From the NCBI GenBank assembly GCA_902769525.1, contig CACXPG010000003.1, forward strand, positions 206,311-270,310: DNA of 64,000 bases, read 5' to 3'. This DNA comes from an uncultured Bacteroidia bacterium. GTDB lineage: Bacteria; Bacteroidota; Bacteroidia; Bacteroidales; UBA932. Positions 38,289 to 46,717 of this stretch are shown here, piece by piece. Position 1 is the first letter of the stretch; every line of letters starts with the position of its first letter. The translations under genes and the position numbers were made by a program. Under the pieces are notes generated by a model. The model was given only the letters and a program-made list of their open reading frames with translations, did no database searches and was not told the DNA's origin.

Positions 38289-39656
38289 ATGAAAAGATTG
38301 TTTGCAGCAGCTGCGCTGGTTTTGGCAGCATCGCTGAGCCTGAAGGCCCAGCCGTACACGGGTCCTCAGACCAGCCCGGTTTATTCAGTGCCTGACTGGG
38401 AGCAGGTTCAGGACAACCCGAGCATGGTGCTTTCCGACTATCAGCCATATCCCGTCCAGGACCAGAACCCTGCCTCAATCCCGCATCTGACCAAAGCTCC
38501 TAAGGGCTACAGGCCGTTCTATATCAGCCACTACGGCAGACACGGTTCACGCTGGCTTATAAGCACTTCAACTTACAAAGATCCTGTTGCTTTCCTCAAG
38601 AAGGCAAAGCAGGCAGGAGCGCTCACCCCACTTGGAGAAGACGTGCTTTCAAGACTGGAGAAGGTAGAAGAAGCGGCCCGCGGACGCTACGGGGAGCTTA
38701 CACGATTGGGAGCGGAGCAGCACCGCCAGATTGCCGGCAGGATGTTCAGGAACTTCCCTCAGGTTTTCAAGGGAGATGCCAGGGTTGACGCAAAGTCCAC
38801 AGTCATAATCCGCTGCATCCTCTCTATGGAATCTTTCTGCATGAGGCTCAAGGAACTCAACCCAAAACTCAGGATCACCAACGACGCCTCGGAGCACGAC
38901 ATGTACTATATGAACAACCAGGACCCTGACAAATTCTTCCACAAGATTACCTCAGACCCGAAGAATTCTGAAATCCTGAGAGAGTACCGCAAGAAGGTAT
39001 TCACCCCGGACCGCCTGGTTAAGTCCCTGGTAAAGGACGAGTCCTGTTTCACAGACAAATACACAGCCTCCAGTTTGTTCTACGATATTACAGAACTGGC
39101 CATCAGCCTGCCTAATACAGACCTGGATGTCAGCCTGATGGATGTGGTGACCCTGCAGGACATGCACCAGCTCAACCTCTACCGCAACCTCGGTTCCTAC
39201 AGGTACGCCGGCTTCTGCGACATGGGACAGAAGGTTACCCCTTTCCGCCAGACCTATCTTCTGAAGAATATCATCCAGACCGCAGACAAGGCCATCGCCG
39301 AGGCCGGAACTGACGGAAAGAAGAGCGCCGGCGCAACCCTTCGTTTCGGGCACGACTCCAACCTTATGCCTCTGTGCTCCCTGATGGACATAGACGGCGC
39401 GGGAGTCTATGAGCCAAACAACGACAATGTTGCAAACGTCTGGAACATTGAGCATTACATTCCGAAAGCCGGCAACCTCCAGTTCGTGTTCTACGGCAAG
39501 AAAGGCTCTCCGGTTCTGGTGAAGGTTCTCCTCAACGAACACGAAGCCACCCTCCCGGTTGAAACCGACAAGTTCCCTTACTATGAATGGAACAAGGTCA
39601 GGGAGTTCTACCTGAACATTCTTGACAATTCGCCTATCAAGGAAAGATTTGAATAA
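38289..39656 (+). CDS. Exported histidine acid phosphatase (phytase/MINPP-like)
   Basis: A 455-residue exported enzyme. The signal peptide is about 1-20 (LKAQ). The active-site motif HYGRHGSRW has the phosphohistidine His85, and the C-terminal proton-donor motif is GHDSN (His355, Asp356). This is the clade 2 histidine phosphatase pattern, which includes phytases and multiple inositol polyphosphate phosphatases; the substrate could be phytate or another phosphomonoester. It starts 13 bases after the symporter stop and is probably co-transcribed. Confidence 0.85.
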   Translation: MKRLFAAAALVLAASLSLKAQPYTGPQTSPVYSVPDWEQVQDNPSMVLSDYQPYPVQDQNPASIPHLTKAPKGYRPFYISHYGRHGSRWLISTSTYKDPVAFLKKAKQAGALTPLGEDVLSRLEKVEEAARGRYGELTRLGAEQHRQIAGRMFRNFPQVFKGDARVDAKSTVIIRCILSMESFCMRLKELNPKLRITNDASEHDMYYMNNQDPDKFFHKITSDPKNSEILREYRKKVFTPDRLVKSLVKDESCFTDKYTASSLFYDITELAISLPNTDLDVSLMDVVTLQDMHQLNLYRNLGSYRYAGFCDMGQKVTPFRQTYLLKNIIQTADKAIAEAGTDGKKSAGATLRFGHDSNLMPLCSLMDIDGAGVYEPNNDNVANVWNIEHYIPKAGNLQFVFYGKKGSPVLVKVLLNEHEATLPVETDKFPYYEWNKVREFYLNILDNSPIKERFE

Positions 39657-39676
39657 TCCCTACAAAAACAGACAAT

Positions 39677-40747
39677 ATGAAAAAGATTCTTGCCATTATG
39701 ACATCTGTGCTCCTTCTTGGTTGCCTGAATCAAGCCATCGCACAGGAAACCAGGAAAGACACGCTGGACTTAGAAATATTCTTCAGCCACCTTGACAAGG
39801 GCGACAGGCTGCCTTACAAATACATTTACCAGAAGGCGAAGGTGGGTCTGGACACAACAATAACCTGTGCTGTACAAAAGGACTTCGAGCTTGAAGTTGT
39901 GGAGAACAACAAGGAGGAATACTATGTAATCTTTGAAATTACCACCTCAAACTTCACCAAGAGCGGAGAAGAGTGCAACCAGTCTGATATGTACCGCACC
40001 ACTTGCCTTGTGAATGACGGTTTTCCCGTTCAACTGAAGGTATGGTACTCTGGAGATGGACAGATTTTAGACTATCCTGACACTCTGAAAGAAAGGGCCC
40101 GCAAAAATATGCTTATGGTTGCAGACACCCTGCACAAGTACAACGAGGAAATGACCAAAGAGCAACTCGTGGAAGAACTGGATTATATGACCAGTGACAG
40201 ATATGTGATTATTCAGGCCACAAGCGCTCTTGACCTGTCTGATATGTTCAGTTTCAGCAAACTCATATATGAGCCTGATTCTGTTTATTCCGATATTGAC
40301 AGTATTTACAGCTATATAGACAAACAGTACCACAGCTACGAAAACCTGGTGTTCTGGGATGACGAGTTTTCAAGATCGGTTCCTGACTACAGCAATTTCT
40401 ATGTTTTGAGATCTATTACCCAAGTCAATGATATAGCTGCTCTTACAGCAATGGATATCCAGCTCGACGAAGAAAGTCCTACGCTTCTTAAAAACGAAGC
40501 CAACAGAAAAAGATGTGTGTATGGCAAGGAGATAACTTTACTGGCAGACAAGGCAATGGGAGTCCCTTGCCTTATGGAGGTCACGATGGTAAGCGGTTTC
40601 TATGAAACAATAGGAGACCAGCATTTCAAGGTGGAGAAGGTTATAATTTCTCTGGACTTCGATAAAATGAACCAGGAGGAAGATGAAGACGAGGAGAATG
40701 AAGACGAGCCGCGCTACGACGACTACGGTTTCATCAAAGTGAAATAG
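39677..40747 (+). CDS. Exported protein of unknown function
   Basis: A 356-residue protein I do not recognise. The N-terminus is a signal peptide that could be read either as a lipobox (LLGC, Cys16) or as a standard cleavage after AIAQ near residue 23. The body is rich in Asp, Glu and Tyr and looks beta-strand rich, with tracts such as DSVYSDIDSIYSYIDK; the last 30 residues are strongly acidic before ending YDDYGFIKVK. It follows the phosphatase by 20 bases and ends the operon before a terminator, so it may be an accessory of that enzyme, without direct evidence. Confidence 0.65.
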   Translation: MKKILAIMTSVLLLGCLNQAIAQETRKDTLDLEIFFSHLDKGDRLPYKYIYQKAKVGLDTTITCAVQKDFELEVVENNKEEYYVIFEITTSNFTKSGEECNQSDMYRTTCLVNDGFPVQLKVWYSGDGQILDYPDTLKERARKNMLMVADTLHKYNEEMTKEQLVEELDYMTSDRYVIIQATSALDLSDMFSFSKLIYEPDSVYSDIDSIYSYIDKQYHSYENLVFWDDEFSRSVPDYSNFYVLRSITQVNDIAALTAMDIQLDEESPTLLKNEANRKRCVYGKEITLLADKAMGVPCLMEVTMVSGFYETIGDQHFKVEKVIISLDFDKMNQEEDEDEENEDEPRYDDYGFIKVK

Positions 40748-40764
40748 CCTGACAAATCAGGACA

Positions 40765-40799
40765 CAAAAAAAGAGACTCGTTATGAGCCTCTTTTTTTG
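40765..40799. terminator. Bidirectional terminator between the unknown exported protein gene and tRNA-Phe
   Basis: CAAAAAAAGAG and CTC pair with GAG and CTCTTTTTTTG around one A-C mismatch; T runs flank it in both directions. Confidence 0.85.
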
Positions 40800-40872
40800 T
40801 GGTGTCACCGGGAATCGAACCAGGGACACAAGGATTTTCAGTCCTTTGCTCTACCAACTGAGCTATGACACC
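40800..40872 (-). tRNA. tRNA-Phe, anticodon GAA
   Basis: 73 bases fold as a full cloverleaf: acceptor GGTGTCA/TGACACC with discriminator A, D-loop AGTTGGTAGA, anticodon loop CTGAAAA (anticodon GAA), and T-loop GTTCGATTC. The 3' CCA is not encoded. It has its own promoter upstream and a terminator directly downstream. Confidence 0.96.
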
Positions 40873-40887
40873 ATCGGTTTGGGAGTG

Positions 40888-40918
40888 CAAATATAGAGAT
40901 AATTTTTAATTTTGCAAC
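40888..40918 (-). promoter_or_regulatory. Promoter of tRNA-Phe
   Basis: Minus strand GTTG (40918-40915), a 19-base spacer, TATATTTG (40895-40888). Predicted start about 9 bases before the mature tRNA. Its -33 element abuts the -7 box of priA on the other strand. Confidence 0.65.
40907..40914 (+). promoter_or_regulatory. Putative -7 box of priA
   Basis: TAATTTTG followed by C ends five bases before the priA ATG, so the transcript may be leaderless. The nearest TTTG upstream is 25 bases away, longer than usual. Confidence 0.4.
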
Positions 40919-40919
40919 T

Positions 40920-43010
40920 ATGGAAGGGCAATTTGTTTTTTACGTGTCTGTTATACTGCCCATAAAGTGGGATGGAGAGATATTCTACGGGGTCACCTCA
41001 GCATGCGCCGGGGCTGATACCGGGAGCTGGGTGAGTGTGGACTTCGGCAAGAGAAGCCTGCAGGGAGTGGTCAGAAGACGCTTAGAGTGGAAAGAACTGC
41101 CCTACCAGAGCCGAAGCATAGAGATAAAGTCTCTGGGTGGAGTTGTGGACAGGCCTTCTGTCTCAGCGACGGAAATCCGCTTCTGGGACTTGATAGCAAA
41201 GTATTATCTGTGCTCCACGGGAGAGGTTTTCAAGGCAGCCTACCCTATTCTTTCAGTCAGGCAGCAGGAAGTGGCTTCTCACCGTAAACCTGAAGACGTT
41301 CTGAAGGCGATTGAAGACAAATCTGAAGACATTGAACTCTCCCCCGCCCAGCAGACCGCATTTGAACAGATCAAGGAGAAACTGCCAGAAAAGACTGTCC
41401 TTCTGGAGGGCGTGACAGGCAGCGGGAAGACAGAAATCTACATAAAGCTCATAGACGAATATCTCTCAAAGGGCAAGGACGTGCTGTATCTGGTGCCGGA
41501 AATCGCGATGGGAAATTATCTGCACCAGAGGCTCAAGAAACATTACGGAGAAAGGCTGATGTGCTTCCACTCGTCTGTGACACAGGCTACAAAGAAGCTT
41601 ATAAGGGAAGTGCTGACCTTCAAGGGAACGGACGAGTGCCCGAGAAAGCAGGTGGTGGTGCTGGGCACAAGGTCTTCCGTTTTTCTCCCGTTTGAAAACC
41701 TGGGGCTGGTGGTGATTGACGAGGAGCATGACTCCAGTTTCAAGCAAGAAGACCCATCTCCGCGATACAACGGCAGGGATGCGGCCTTGTTCCTGGCCCA
41801 GATGCTGGGAGCCAAAGTGCTGATGGGCAGTGCAACCCCGTCTTTTGAAAGCCTGTACAACTGCTATACAAGGAAATTCGCCAAGGTTACCCTGGCCGAG
41901 AAGTTTTTCAAGTCTCCTCCTCCGGAAGTCATCGTGATAGACACTATCTGGACAAGAAAGAGCCGCCAGATGAAATGCAGCTTCTCCCAGCAGCTGATAA
42001 ATCTTATAGCCAAAACCGTAGCCGGGAAAAAGCAGGTTCTCGTGTTCCGGAACATAAGGTCCTACGCTCCTGTGGTGCAGTGTTCAAACTGTGGAGAGCC
42101 TGTCAAGTGCCCTCACTGCAATGTGCCGCTAAGCTACCACCGTTACGACAATACTCTACGGTGCCACTGGTGCGAGTACAAGGCTCCATACAATCCCGTA
42201 TGCCCGTCCTGCAAGGAGCAGGCCCTGGAACTCAGGGGCGCCGGAACGGAAAAGATTGAGGAAGAGCTCAAGGAGCTGTTCCCTGAGGCTGCCGTAGCCC
42301 GCTACGACGCGGACATTGCAAAAAGCAAGAAGGAGTCTGAAAAAGTGCTCTCTGACTTTGCTTCAGGCAAGACAGACATCCTTGTGGGAACCCAGATGAC
42401 AAGCAAGGGATTCGACTTCGAGAACCTGGCTCTTGTTGCTGTAATCCAGGCAGATACTATCCTTGCCCAGCAGGACTTCAGGGCAGACGAGAAGGCTATG
42501 CAGCTTTTCATCCAGCTCCTTGGAAGAAGCGGCAGGAGAACAGAAAGAGGCACACTTGTCATCCAGACCAACCAGAAAAATCATCCTGTGATAAAAGAAG
42601 TGGTATCCATGTCCGAACGCCTGTCCTGGGAATATGAAACCGGAGCCCAGGATGCCGCCAACTCTTTCGAGAGATCTGACGGAGGAATGATGGCGGAAAG
42701 GAGCATGTACTGCTTCCCGCCTTTTGTCAGGCTGGTGAACATCATTCTCCGCGACAAGAATTTCCACAAACTGGAAACCGCAGCCAATTCACTTTCCAGC
42801 GTGCTCAAGAGCTCAAGGGCCTTCTCGGCGACAGAAGTGAGCGGCCCGTTCCCTCCGCGTATGGAAAAGCTCAGGGACGAGTACCAGCTGTGCTTCAGCG
42901 TCAAGTTCGCAAAAGACGCCAGCCTTGCCAAAAACAAGGATGCTCTCAAGAGAGTTATCGATCTTGTGAAACTGCCCGTCCAGGCAACAATAGATGTAGA
43001 CCCGAACTAA
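40920..43010 (+). CDS. priA: Primosomal replication restart helicase PriA
   Basis: A 696-residue superfamily 2 helicase that reloads the replisome at stalled forks. The N-terminal DNA-binding domain is about 1-130; Walker A GVTGSGKT at 164-171; DEEH at 267-270; eight cysteines of the zinc region between about 388 and 430 in four CxxC pairs; and TQMTSKGFDFENLALV and QLLGRSGR in the second helicase lobe. It is somewhat shorter than the roughly 730-820 residues of many homologues, but every core motif is present. Confidence 0.94.
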   Translation: MEGQFVFYVSVILPIKWDGEIFYGVTSACAGADTGSWVSVDFGKRSLQGVVRRRLEWKELPYQSRSIEIKSLGGVVDRPSVSATEIRFWDLIAKYYLCSTGEVFKAAYPILSVRQQEVASHRKPEDVLKAIEDKSEDIELSPAQQTAFEQIKEKLPEKTVLLEGVTGSGKTEIYIKLIDEYLSKGKDVLYLVPEIAMGNYLHQRLKKHYGERLMCFHSSVTQATKKLIREVLTFKGTDECPRKQVVVLGTRSSVFLPFENLGLVVIDEEHDSSFKQEDPSPRYNGRDAALFLAQMLGAKVLMGSATPSFESLYNCYTRKFAKVTLAEKFFKSPPPEVIVIDTIWTRKSRQMKCSFSQQLINLIAKTVAGKKQVLVFRNIRSYAPVVQCSNCGEPVKCPHCNVPLSYHRYDNTLRCHWCEYKAPYNPVCPSCKEQALELRGAGTEKIEEELKELFPEAAVARYDADIAKSKKESEKVLSDFASGKTDILVGTQMTSKGFDFENLALVAVIQADTILAQQDFRADEKAMQLFIQLLGRSGRRTERGTLVIQTNQKNHPVIKEVVSMSERLSWEYETGAQDAANSFERSDGGMMAERSMYCFPPFVRLVNIILRDKNFHKLETAANSLSSVLKSSRAFSATEVSGPFPPRMEKLRDEYQLCFSVKFAKDASLAKNKDALKRVIDLVKLPVQATIDVDPN

Positions 43011-43022
43011 ATCGCTGAGAAA

Positions 43023-43967
43023 TCAGAACTTGTAGGAAGATCCCACAACAACCTTGATGCTCTTTGGAACAAGGGCAAACTTGAAAGGAGATGTGCCCAC
43101 GGCCTCTCCGTCTATCTCTATCCTGGTCTCGGGTTCTGTGGCGATCTCGATTGTGCGGCACTGGGTATAAACCACCTCAGGAAGAGTGTATATCTTGCCA
43201 GAATACAGCATCTTGAAATTACGCATCACCTTCAGTTTGGAGATGTCCTTGATTATGGTCAAATCCAGCAGTCCATCGTCTATGGCAGCGTTAGGAGTCT
43301 GCTGCATACCGCCTCCGTTGAACCTTCCGATACCTACCGCTCCGGAGAACACCTGCCCGCTGTAGAACGGCTCCCCGTCCACCTTTATGTCAAAATGATT
43401 GTTCTTGTAGCCAAGAAGGGTGTTGAACGTGCTTCTCAGATAAAGCCCCTTGCCGTATCTTCCCTGGTCCTTCAGGTTATTGTACTTGAGGTTCACGGTA
43501 GCGTCAAATCCCAGTCCGGCCACGTTTGCCATATATCTTACGTGCGGCACCCTTGTCTCAAAGAACTCCACCTTCCCCACATCCTGCAAAACGGTCCTCT
43601 TCTGCACCAGAGCCTCCACTGCCTCAGAATATGTCGCGGATATTCCGTACATCCTTATCCAGTCGTTTCCCGTACCTGTAGGGATCACCGCAAGGAAAAT
43701 ATCTGTCGTGGGAACCGCTTTCTGGATGAAAATCCCGTTCACCACCTCGTGGATCGTGCCGTCTCCACCCACCGCCACTATATGACGGTATCCGTTATTG
43801 ACCGCACTTACAGTCAGTTCGATTGCGTGGAACTTATGTTCGGTGAACACACAGGTAAACTTCAAACCACTGTTGTACATAAGGTTTGAAATCACGGGCC
43901 AGTCTTTCAGTCCTCGCCCGCTACCCGCCTTGGGGTTCACTATCACCATCCAGCTTTCTGTAGCCAT
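43023..43967 (-). CDS. Diacylglycerol/lipid kinase (YegS/DgkB family)
   Basis: A 314-residue cytosolic lipid kinase. NPKAGSGRG near the N-terminus, VGGDGTIHEVVNG with GGDG at 67-70, and IPTGTGND at about 95-102 are the nucleotide-binding motifs of the family. Substrates include diacylglycerol and, in Bacteroides, possibly ceramide or sphingoid lipids; not decided here. Convergent with priA (12-base gap), divergent from parA. Confidence 0.88.
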   Translation of the reverse strand: MATESWMVIVNPKAGSGRGLKDWPVISNLMYNSGLKFTCVFTEHKFHAIELTVSAVNNGYRHIVAVGGDGTIHEVVNGIFIQKAVPTTDIFLAVIPTGTGNDWIRMYGISATYSEAVEALVQKRTVLQDVGKVEFFETRVPHVRYMANVAGLGFDATVNLKYNNLKDQGRYGKGLYLRSTFNTLLGYKNNHFDIKVDGEPFYSGQVFSGAVGIGRFNGGGMQQTPNAAIDDGLLDLTIIKDISKLKVMRNFKMLYSGKIYTLPEVVYTQCRTIEIATEPETRIEIDGEAVGTSPFKFALVPKSIKVVVGSSYKF

Positions 43968-43975
43968 AACGAATA

Positions 43976-43983
43976 CAAAAATA
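43976..43983 (-). promoter_or_regulatory. Putative -7 box of the lipid kinase gene
   Basis: Minus strand TATTTTTG ending eight bases before the ATG; a very short or absent leader would follow. No good -33. Confidence 0.35.
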
Positions 43984-44023
43984 ATAAAATCGTCAATGCA
44001 AAAGAATACCCGATTTTTTTTGC

Positions 44024-44031
44024 TAATTTTG
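44024..44031 (+). promoter_or_regulatory. Putative -7 box of parA
   Basis: TAATTTTG, 20 bases before the parA ATG; no clear -33. Confidence 0.4.
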
Positions 44032-44051
44032 TTGGGTTATGATGAAATGAT

Positions 44052-44831
44052 ATGGGTAAAGTAATTTCTATAGCAAATCAGAAAGGCGGAGTGGGCAAGA
44101 CCACAACCGCAATAAACCTGGCTGCATCGCTGGCCGTGCTGGAGAAAAAGACGCTGCTGATAGATGCAGATCCTCAGGCCAATGCCACTTCAGGACTGAA
44201 TTTCAACCCAAACTCCACAGATAAGAAGACCATCTACGAAGTGCTGGTCGGTATAAGGAAAATGGAGGAGATTCTGCTGGATACGGAAATCAAGAACCTC
44301 AGCGTGGCTCCGTCACACATCAATCTGGCAGGAGCTGAGATAGAGCTGGTGGAGAACATAGAGTCCATTGAAGAAAGGGCAAGGCAGCTCAAGAAGGCGT
44401 TGGTGGATGTAAGAGACAAGTTCGACTACATCATCATAGACTGCGCCCCTTCTCTGGCGACTGTTACAATCAACGCCCTGGTGGCGTCAGATTCGGTAAT
44501 CATACCAATCCAGAGCGAGTTCTTTGCGCTGGAGGGCTTGGGAAAGCTGCTCAACAACATAAAGCTGATACAGGGAGAGCTGAATCCGGACCTTATGATC
44601 GAAGGCTTCCTGCTGACGATGTTCGACTCCAGGCTCAGGCTGGCAAACCAGGTGGCAGACGAGGTCAGAAGACATTTCGGGGCTATGGTGTTCGAGACCA
44701 TAATCAACAGAAACGTAAGGCTCAGCGAAGCCCCAAGCCACGGAAAGCCTGTCATCCTGTATGACGCTATGAGCAACGGATCAAACAATTACCTGAACCT
44801 GGCCAAAGAGGTCATAGCCAAAAACCAGTAG
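44052..44831 (+). CDS. parA: Chromosome-partitioning ATPase ParA (Soj)
   Basis: A 259-residue cytosolic ATPase. The deviant Walker A KGGVGKT is at residues 11-17, with LLIDADPQANATSG and YIIIDCAPSL as the other conserved blocks. There is no N-terminal helix-turn-helix extension, so it is the chromosomal Soj type, which moves ParB-parS complexes along the nucleoid. parB starts two bases after its stop. Confidence 0.95.
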   Translation: MGKVISIANQKGGVGKTTTAINLAASLAVLEKKTLLIDADPQANATSGLNFNPNSTDKKTIYEVLVGIRKMEEILLDTEIKNLSVAPSHINLAGAEIELVENIESIEERARQLKKALVDVRDKFDYIIIDCAPSLATVTINALVASDSVIIPIQSEFFALEGLGKLLNNIKLIQGELNPDLMIEGFLLTMFDSRLRLANQVADEVRRHFGAMVFETIINRNVRLSEAPSHGKPVILYDAMSNGSNNYLNLAKEVIAKNQ

Positions 44832-44833
44832 CG

Positions 44834-45742
44834 ATGTCTTCAAAGAACAATAACAAAGGACTGGGAAGAGGACTGGACGCGTTGCTTTCAAACGCCAGCC
44901 AGGAAACGGTTGTTAGGCACGAGGCTCCATCCTCTCCGCTGACTTCCATCAGGGAGATAGAGCTTTCCCAGATAGTTCCGAATCCCTATCAGCCACGCAG
45001 CGCGTTTGACAGGGAAAAACTTCAGGAACTCGCCGAGTCTATCCGCCAGCTGGGAGTTATCCAGCCTATTACGGTAAAGAAAGTTTCCGTTGGCAGGTAC
45101 CAGATAATCAGTGGAGAAAGAAGGTTCAGGGCCTGTGAACTGGCAGGGCTGAAGGCTGTTCCTGCATACGTGAAAGACGCCGGAGAAGAGTCTATGCTGG
45201 AGATGGCCCTGGTGGAAAACATCCAGAGAGAGGACCTGGACGCCATAGACATAGCCATCAGTTTCCAGAGGCTGATAGACGAGTGCCACCTGACTCAGGA
45301 AGGCCTCAGCCCAAGAGTGGGAAAGAACAGGGCCACAATAGCCAACTATCTGCGTCTTCTTAAACTTCCGCCGGAAATCCAGATGGCGATTAAGGAAGGA
45401 AAGCTGACAATGGGCCACGCCAAAGCCCTGCTTTCAGTTGAGAATACTGATTTGCAGGCAAAGCTTGCGGAAAAAATCGTTGAAGAAGGGCTGTCTGTTA
45501 GAGAAACCGAGGCGCTGGTGCAGAAAGGCGGCGATGCTAGCCCCAAGAAGAAAGAGAAGGATGTTGTTGATGTGCATGTTCCCGATGCCGCAAAAAGCGT
45601 GGAACAGATACTGGGCAAGTGGTTCAGCGGAAAGGTATCGGTGAAGCCAAAGAAGAAAGGAGGAGAACTTGTCCTTCATTATCGCGATGAAAAGCAGCTC
45701 TCTGAACTTCTGAATGCTTTAAAGGAACATAATTTGCAGTAA
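44834..45742 (+). CDS. parB: Chromosome-partitioning protein ParB (Spo0J)
   Basis: A 302-residue DNA-binding CTPase. The N-terminal LGRGLDALLS is the ParA-activating peptide; IVPNPYQPRSAFD opens the ParB/Srx CTPase domain and GERRFRACELAGL is its key motif (about residues 95-107); a helix-turn-helix follows (LSPRVGKNRATIANYLRLL, about 157-175); the C-terminal dimerisation domain is at about 245-300. No canonical parS site was found in the window. Confidence 0.95.
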   Translation: MSSKNNNKGLGRGLDALLSNASQETVVRHEAPSSPLTSIREIELSQIVPNPYQPRSAFDREKLQELAESIRQLGVIQPITVKKVSVGRYQIISGERRFRACELAGLKAVPAYVKDAGEESMLEMALVENIQREDLDAIDIAISFQRLIDECHLTQEGLSPRVGKNRATIANYLRLLKLPPEIQMAIKEGKLTMGHAKALLSVENTDLQAKLAEKIVEEGLSVRETEALVQKGGDASPKKKEKDVVDVHVPDAAKSVEQILGKWFSGKVSVKPKKKGGELVLHYRDEKQLSELLNALKEHNLQ

Positions 45743-45757
45743 AAATTACTGTTTAAA

Positions 45758-46699
45758 GTGAAAGGAAAGTTACTCTACATATCGGCGATTGTGGTTTTTG
45801 TGGCGGCACTGCTGCCTCAGAGGGCCTTTGCCCAGTTCAACAACACCCAGGCTGCAGGAACTCTGAAATCAGCCCTTGACAATGTCGCCGACACAACTGA
45901 ATACGAGGTAGATACCACATTCCGCAGACTGACCATCGGAAGGTACTTCAAAGGTCTGGCACACAAAGATTCCCTGACGCTTTCCAACGTGTTCTTCCCG
46001 GCAATGATACTCCCGGGAACCGGACAGATCTACAACGGAGACTACTGGAAACTGCCTATAGTCTACGGAGCCCTGGGAGGAAGCATCGGCGGAGCGATTA
46101 TGTTCAACAAGAAGTGGAAAAAAGACGGAAAGACGTCTGACAGGGATATCCGAAACTACTTCGTCTGGGGAGCAGTGGCCACCTACTGGGGGCAGCTGGC
46201 AGACCTGACGGTGTCTTTCAAGTCTTACGAGAAACCGCTTCCGGCAAGGGCCAGTTTCTATTCTGCCCTGCTGCCAGGTCTTGGACAGGCTTACAACGGA
46301 GACTACTGGCACATCCCTATCTACTACGGCGGCTTTATGATAAGCGGCTACTGCTGGGCCTTCAACCAGAAGCAGTACAAGCGCTACCGCAGAATCTACA
46401 GGGAGATAGGAGAAGGAACCTACACCGGCCACGTGACGGCGGAAAACGCCGTGTGGTTCAGAGACTACTACAGGCGAAACAGAGACTACTCTGTTCTTGC
46501 CACAACGCTTATCTACATACTCAACGTCATAGACGCCAACGTGTTTGCCCATTTCAAGCACTTTGACATCTCGGACGACATAACATTCAACGTCCAGCCG
46601 GCGGTTATAGCCCCGGAAGTCCCTACAACCGGGCTATACACCTACAATCCGGCATACGGCTCGGCCAAGCTCGGGTTCACGATGGACATAACGTTTTAG
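45758..46699 (+). CDS. Exported DUF5683-family protein
   Basis: A 313-residue envelope protein with a signal peptide (about 1-26, AFAQ). Two similar Gly/Tyr-rich segments, FFPAMILPGTGQIYNGDYWKLPIVYG and SALLPGLGQAYNGDYWHIPIYYG, are an internal duplication typical of DUF5683 and include short membrane-spanning stretches. The function is unknown. The start is a GTG at 45758, 15 bases after parB. The parAB-DUF5683-transglycosylase order recurs in Bacteroidales. Confidence 0.82.
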   Translation: MKGKLLYISAIVVFVAALLPQRAFAQFNNTQAAGTLKSALDNVADTTEYEVDTTFRRLTIGRYFKGLAHKDSLTLSNVFFPAMILPGTGQIYNGDYWKLPIVYGALGGSIGGAIMFNKKWKKDGKTSDRDIRNYFVWGAVATYWGQLADLTVSFKSYEKPLPARASFYSALLPGLGQAYNGDYWHIPIYYGGFMISGYCWAFNQKQYKRYRRIYREIGEGTYTGHVTAENAVWFRDYYRRNRDYSVLATTLIYILNVIDANVFAHFKHFDISDDITFNVQPAVIAPEVPTTGLYTYNPAYGSAKLGFTMDITF

Positions 46700-46717
46700 A
46701 AAAAGAATACTTCAGAT

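Noticed and set aside
37025..38359. A 444-codon open frame antisense to the DAACS symporter gene
   Set aside because: Its translation is low-complexity with many His, Gln and Arg and no signal peptide, spans or motif; it mirrors the codon bias of the real gene, which has clear family motifs.
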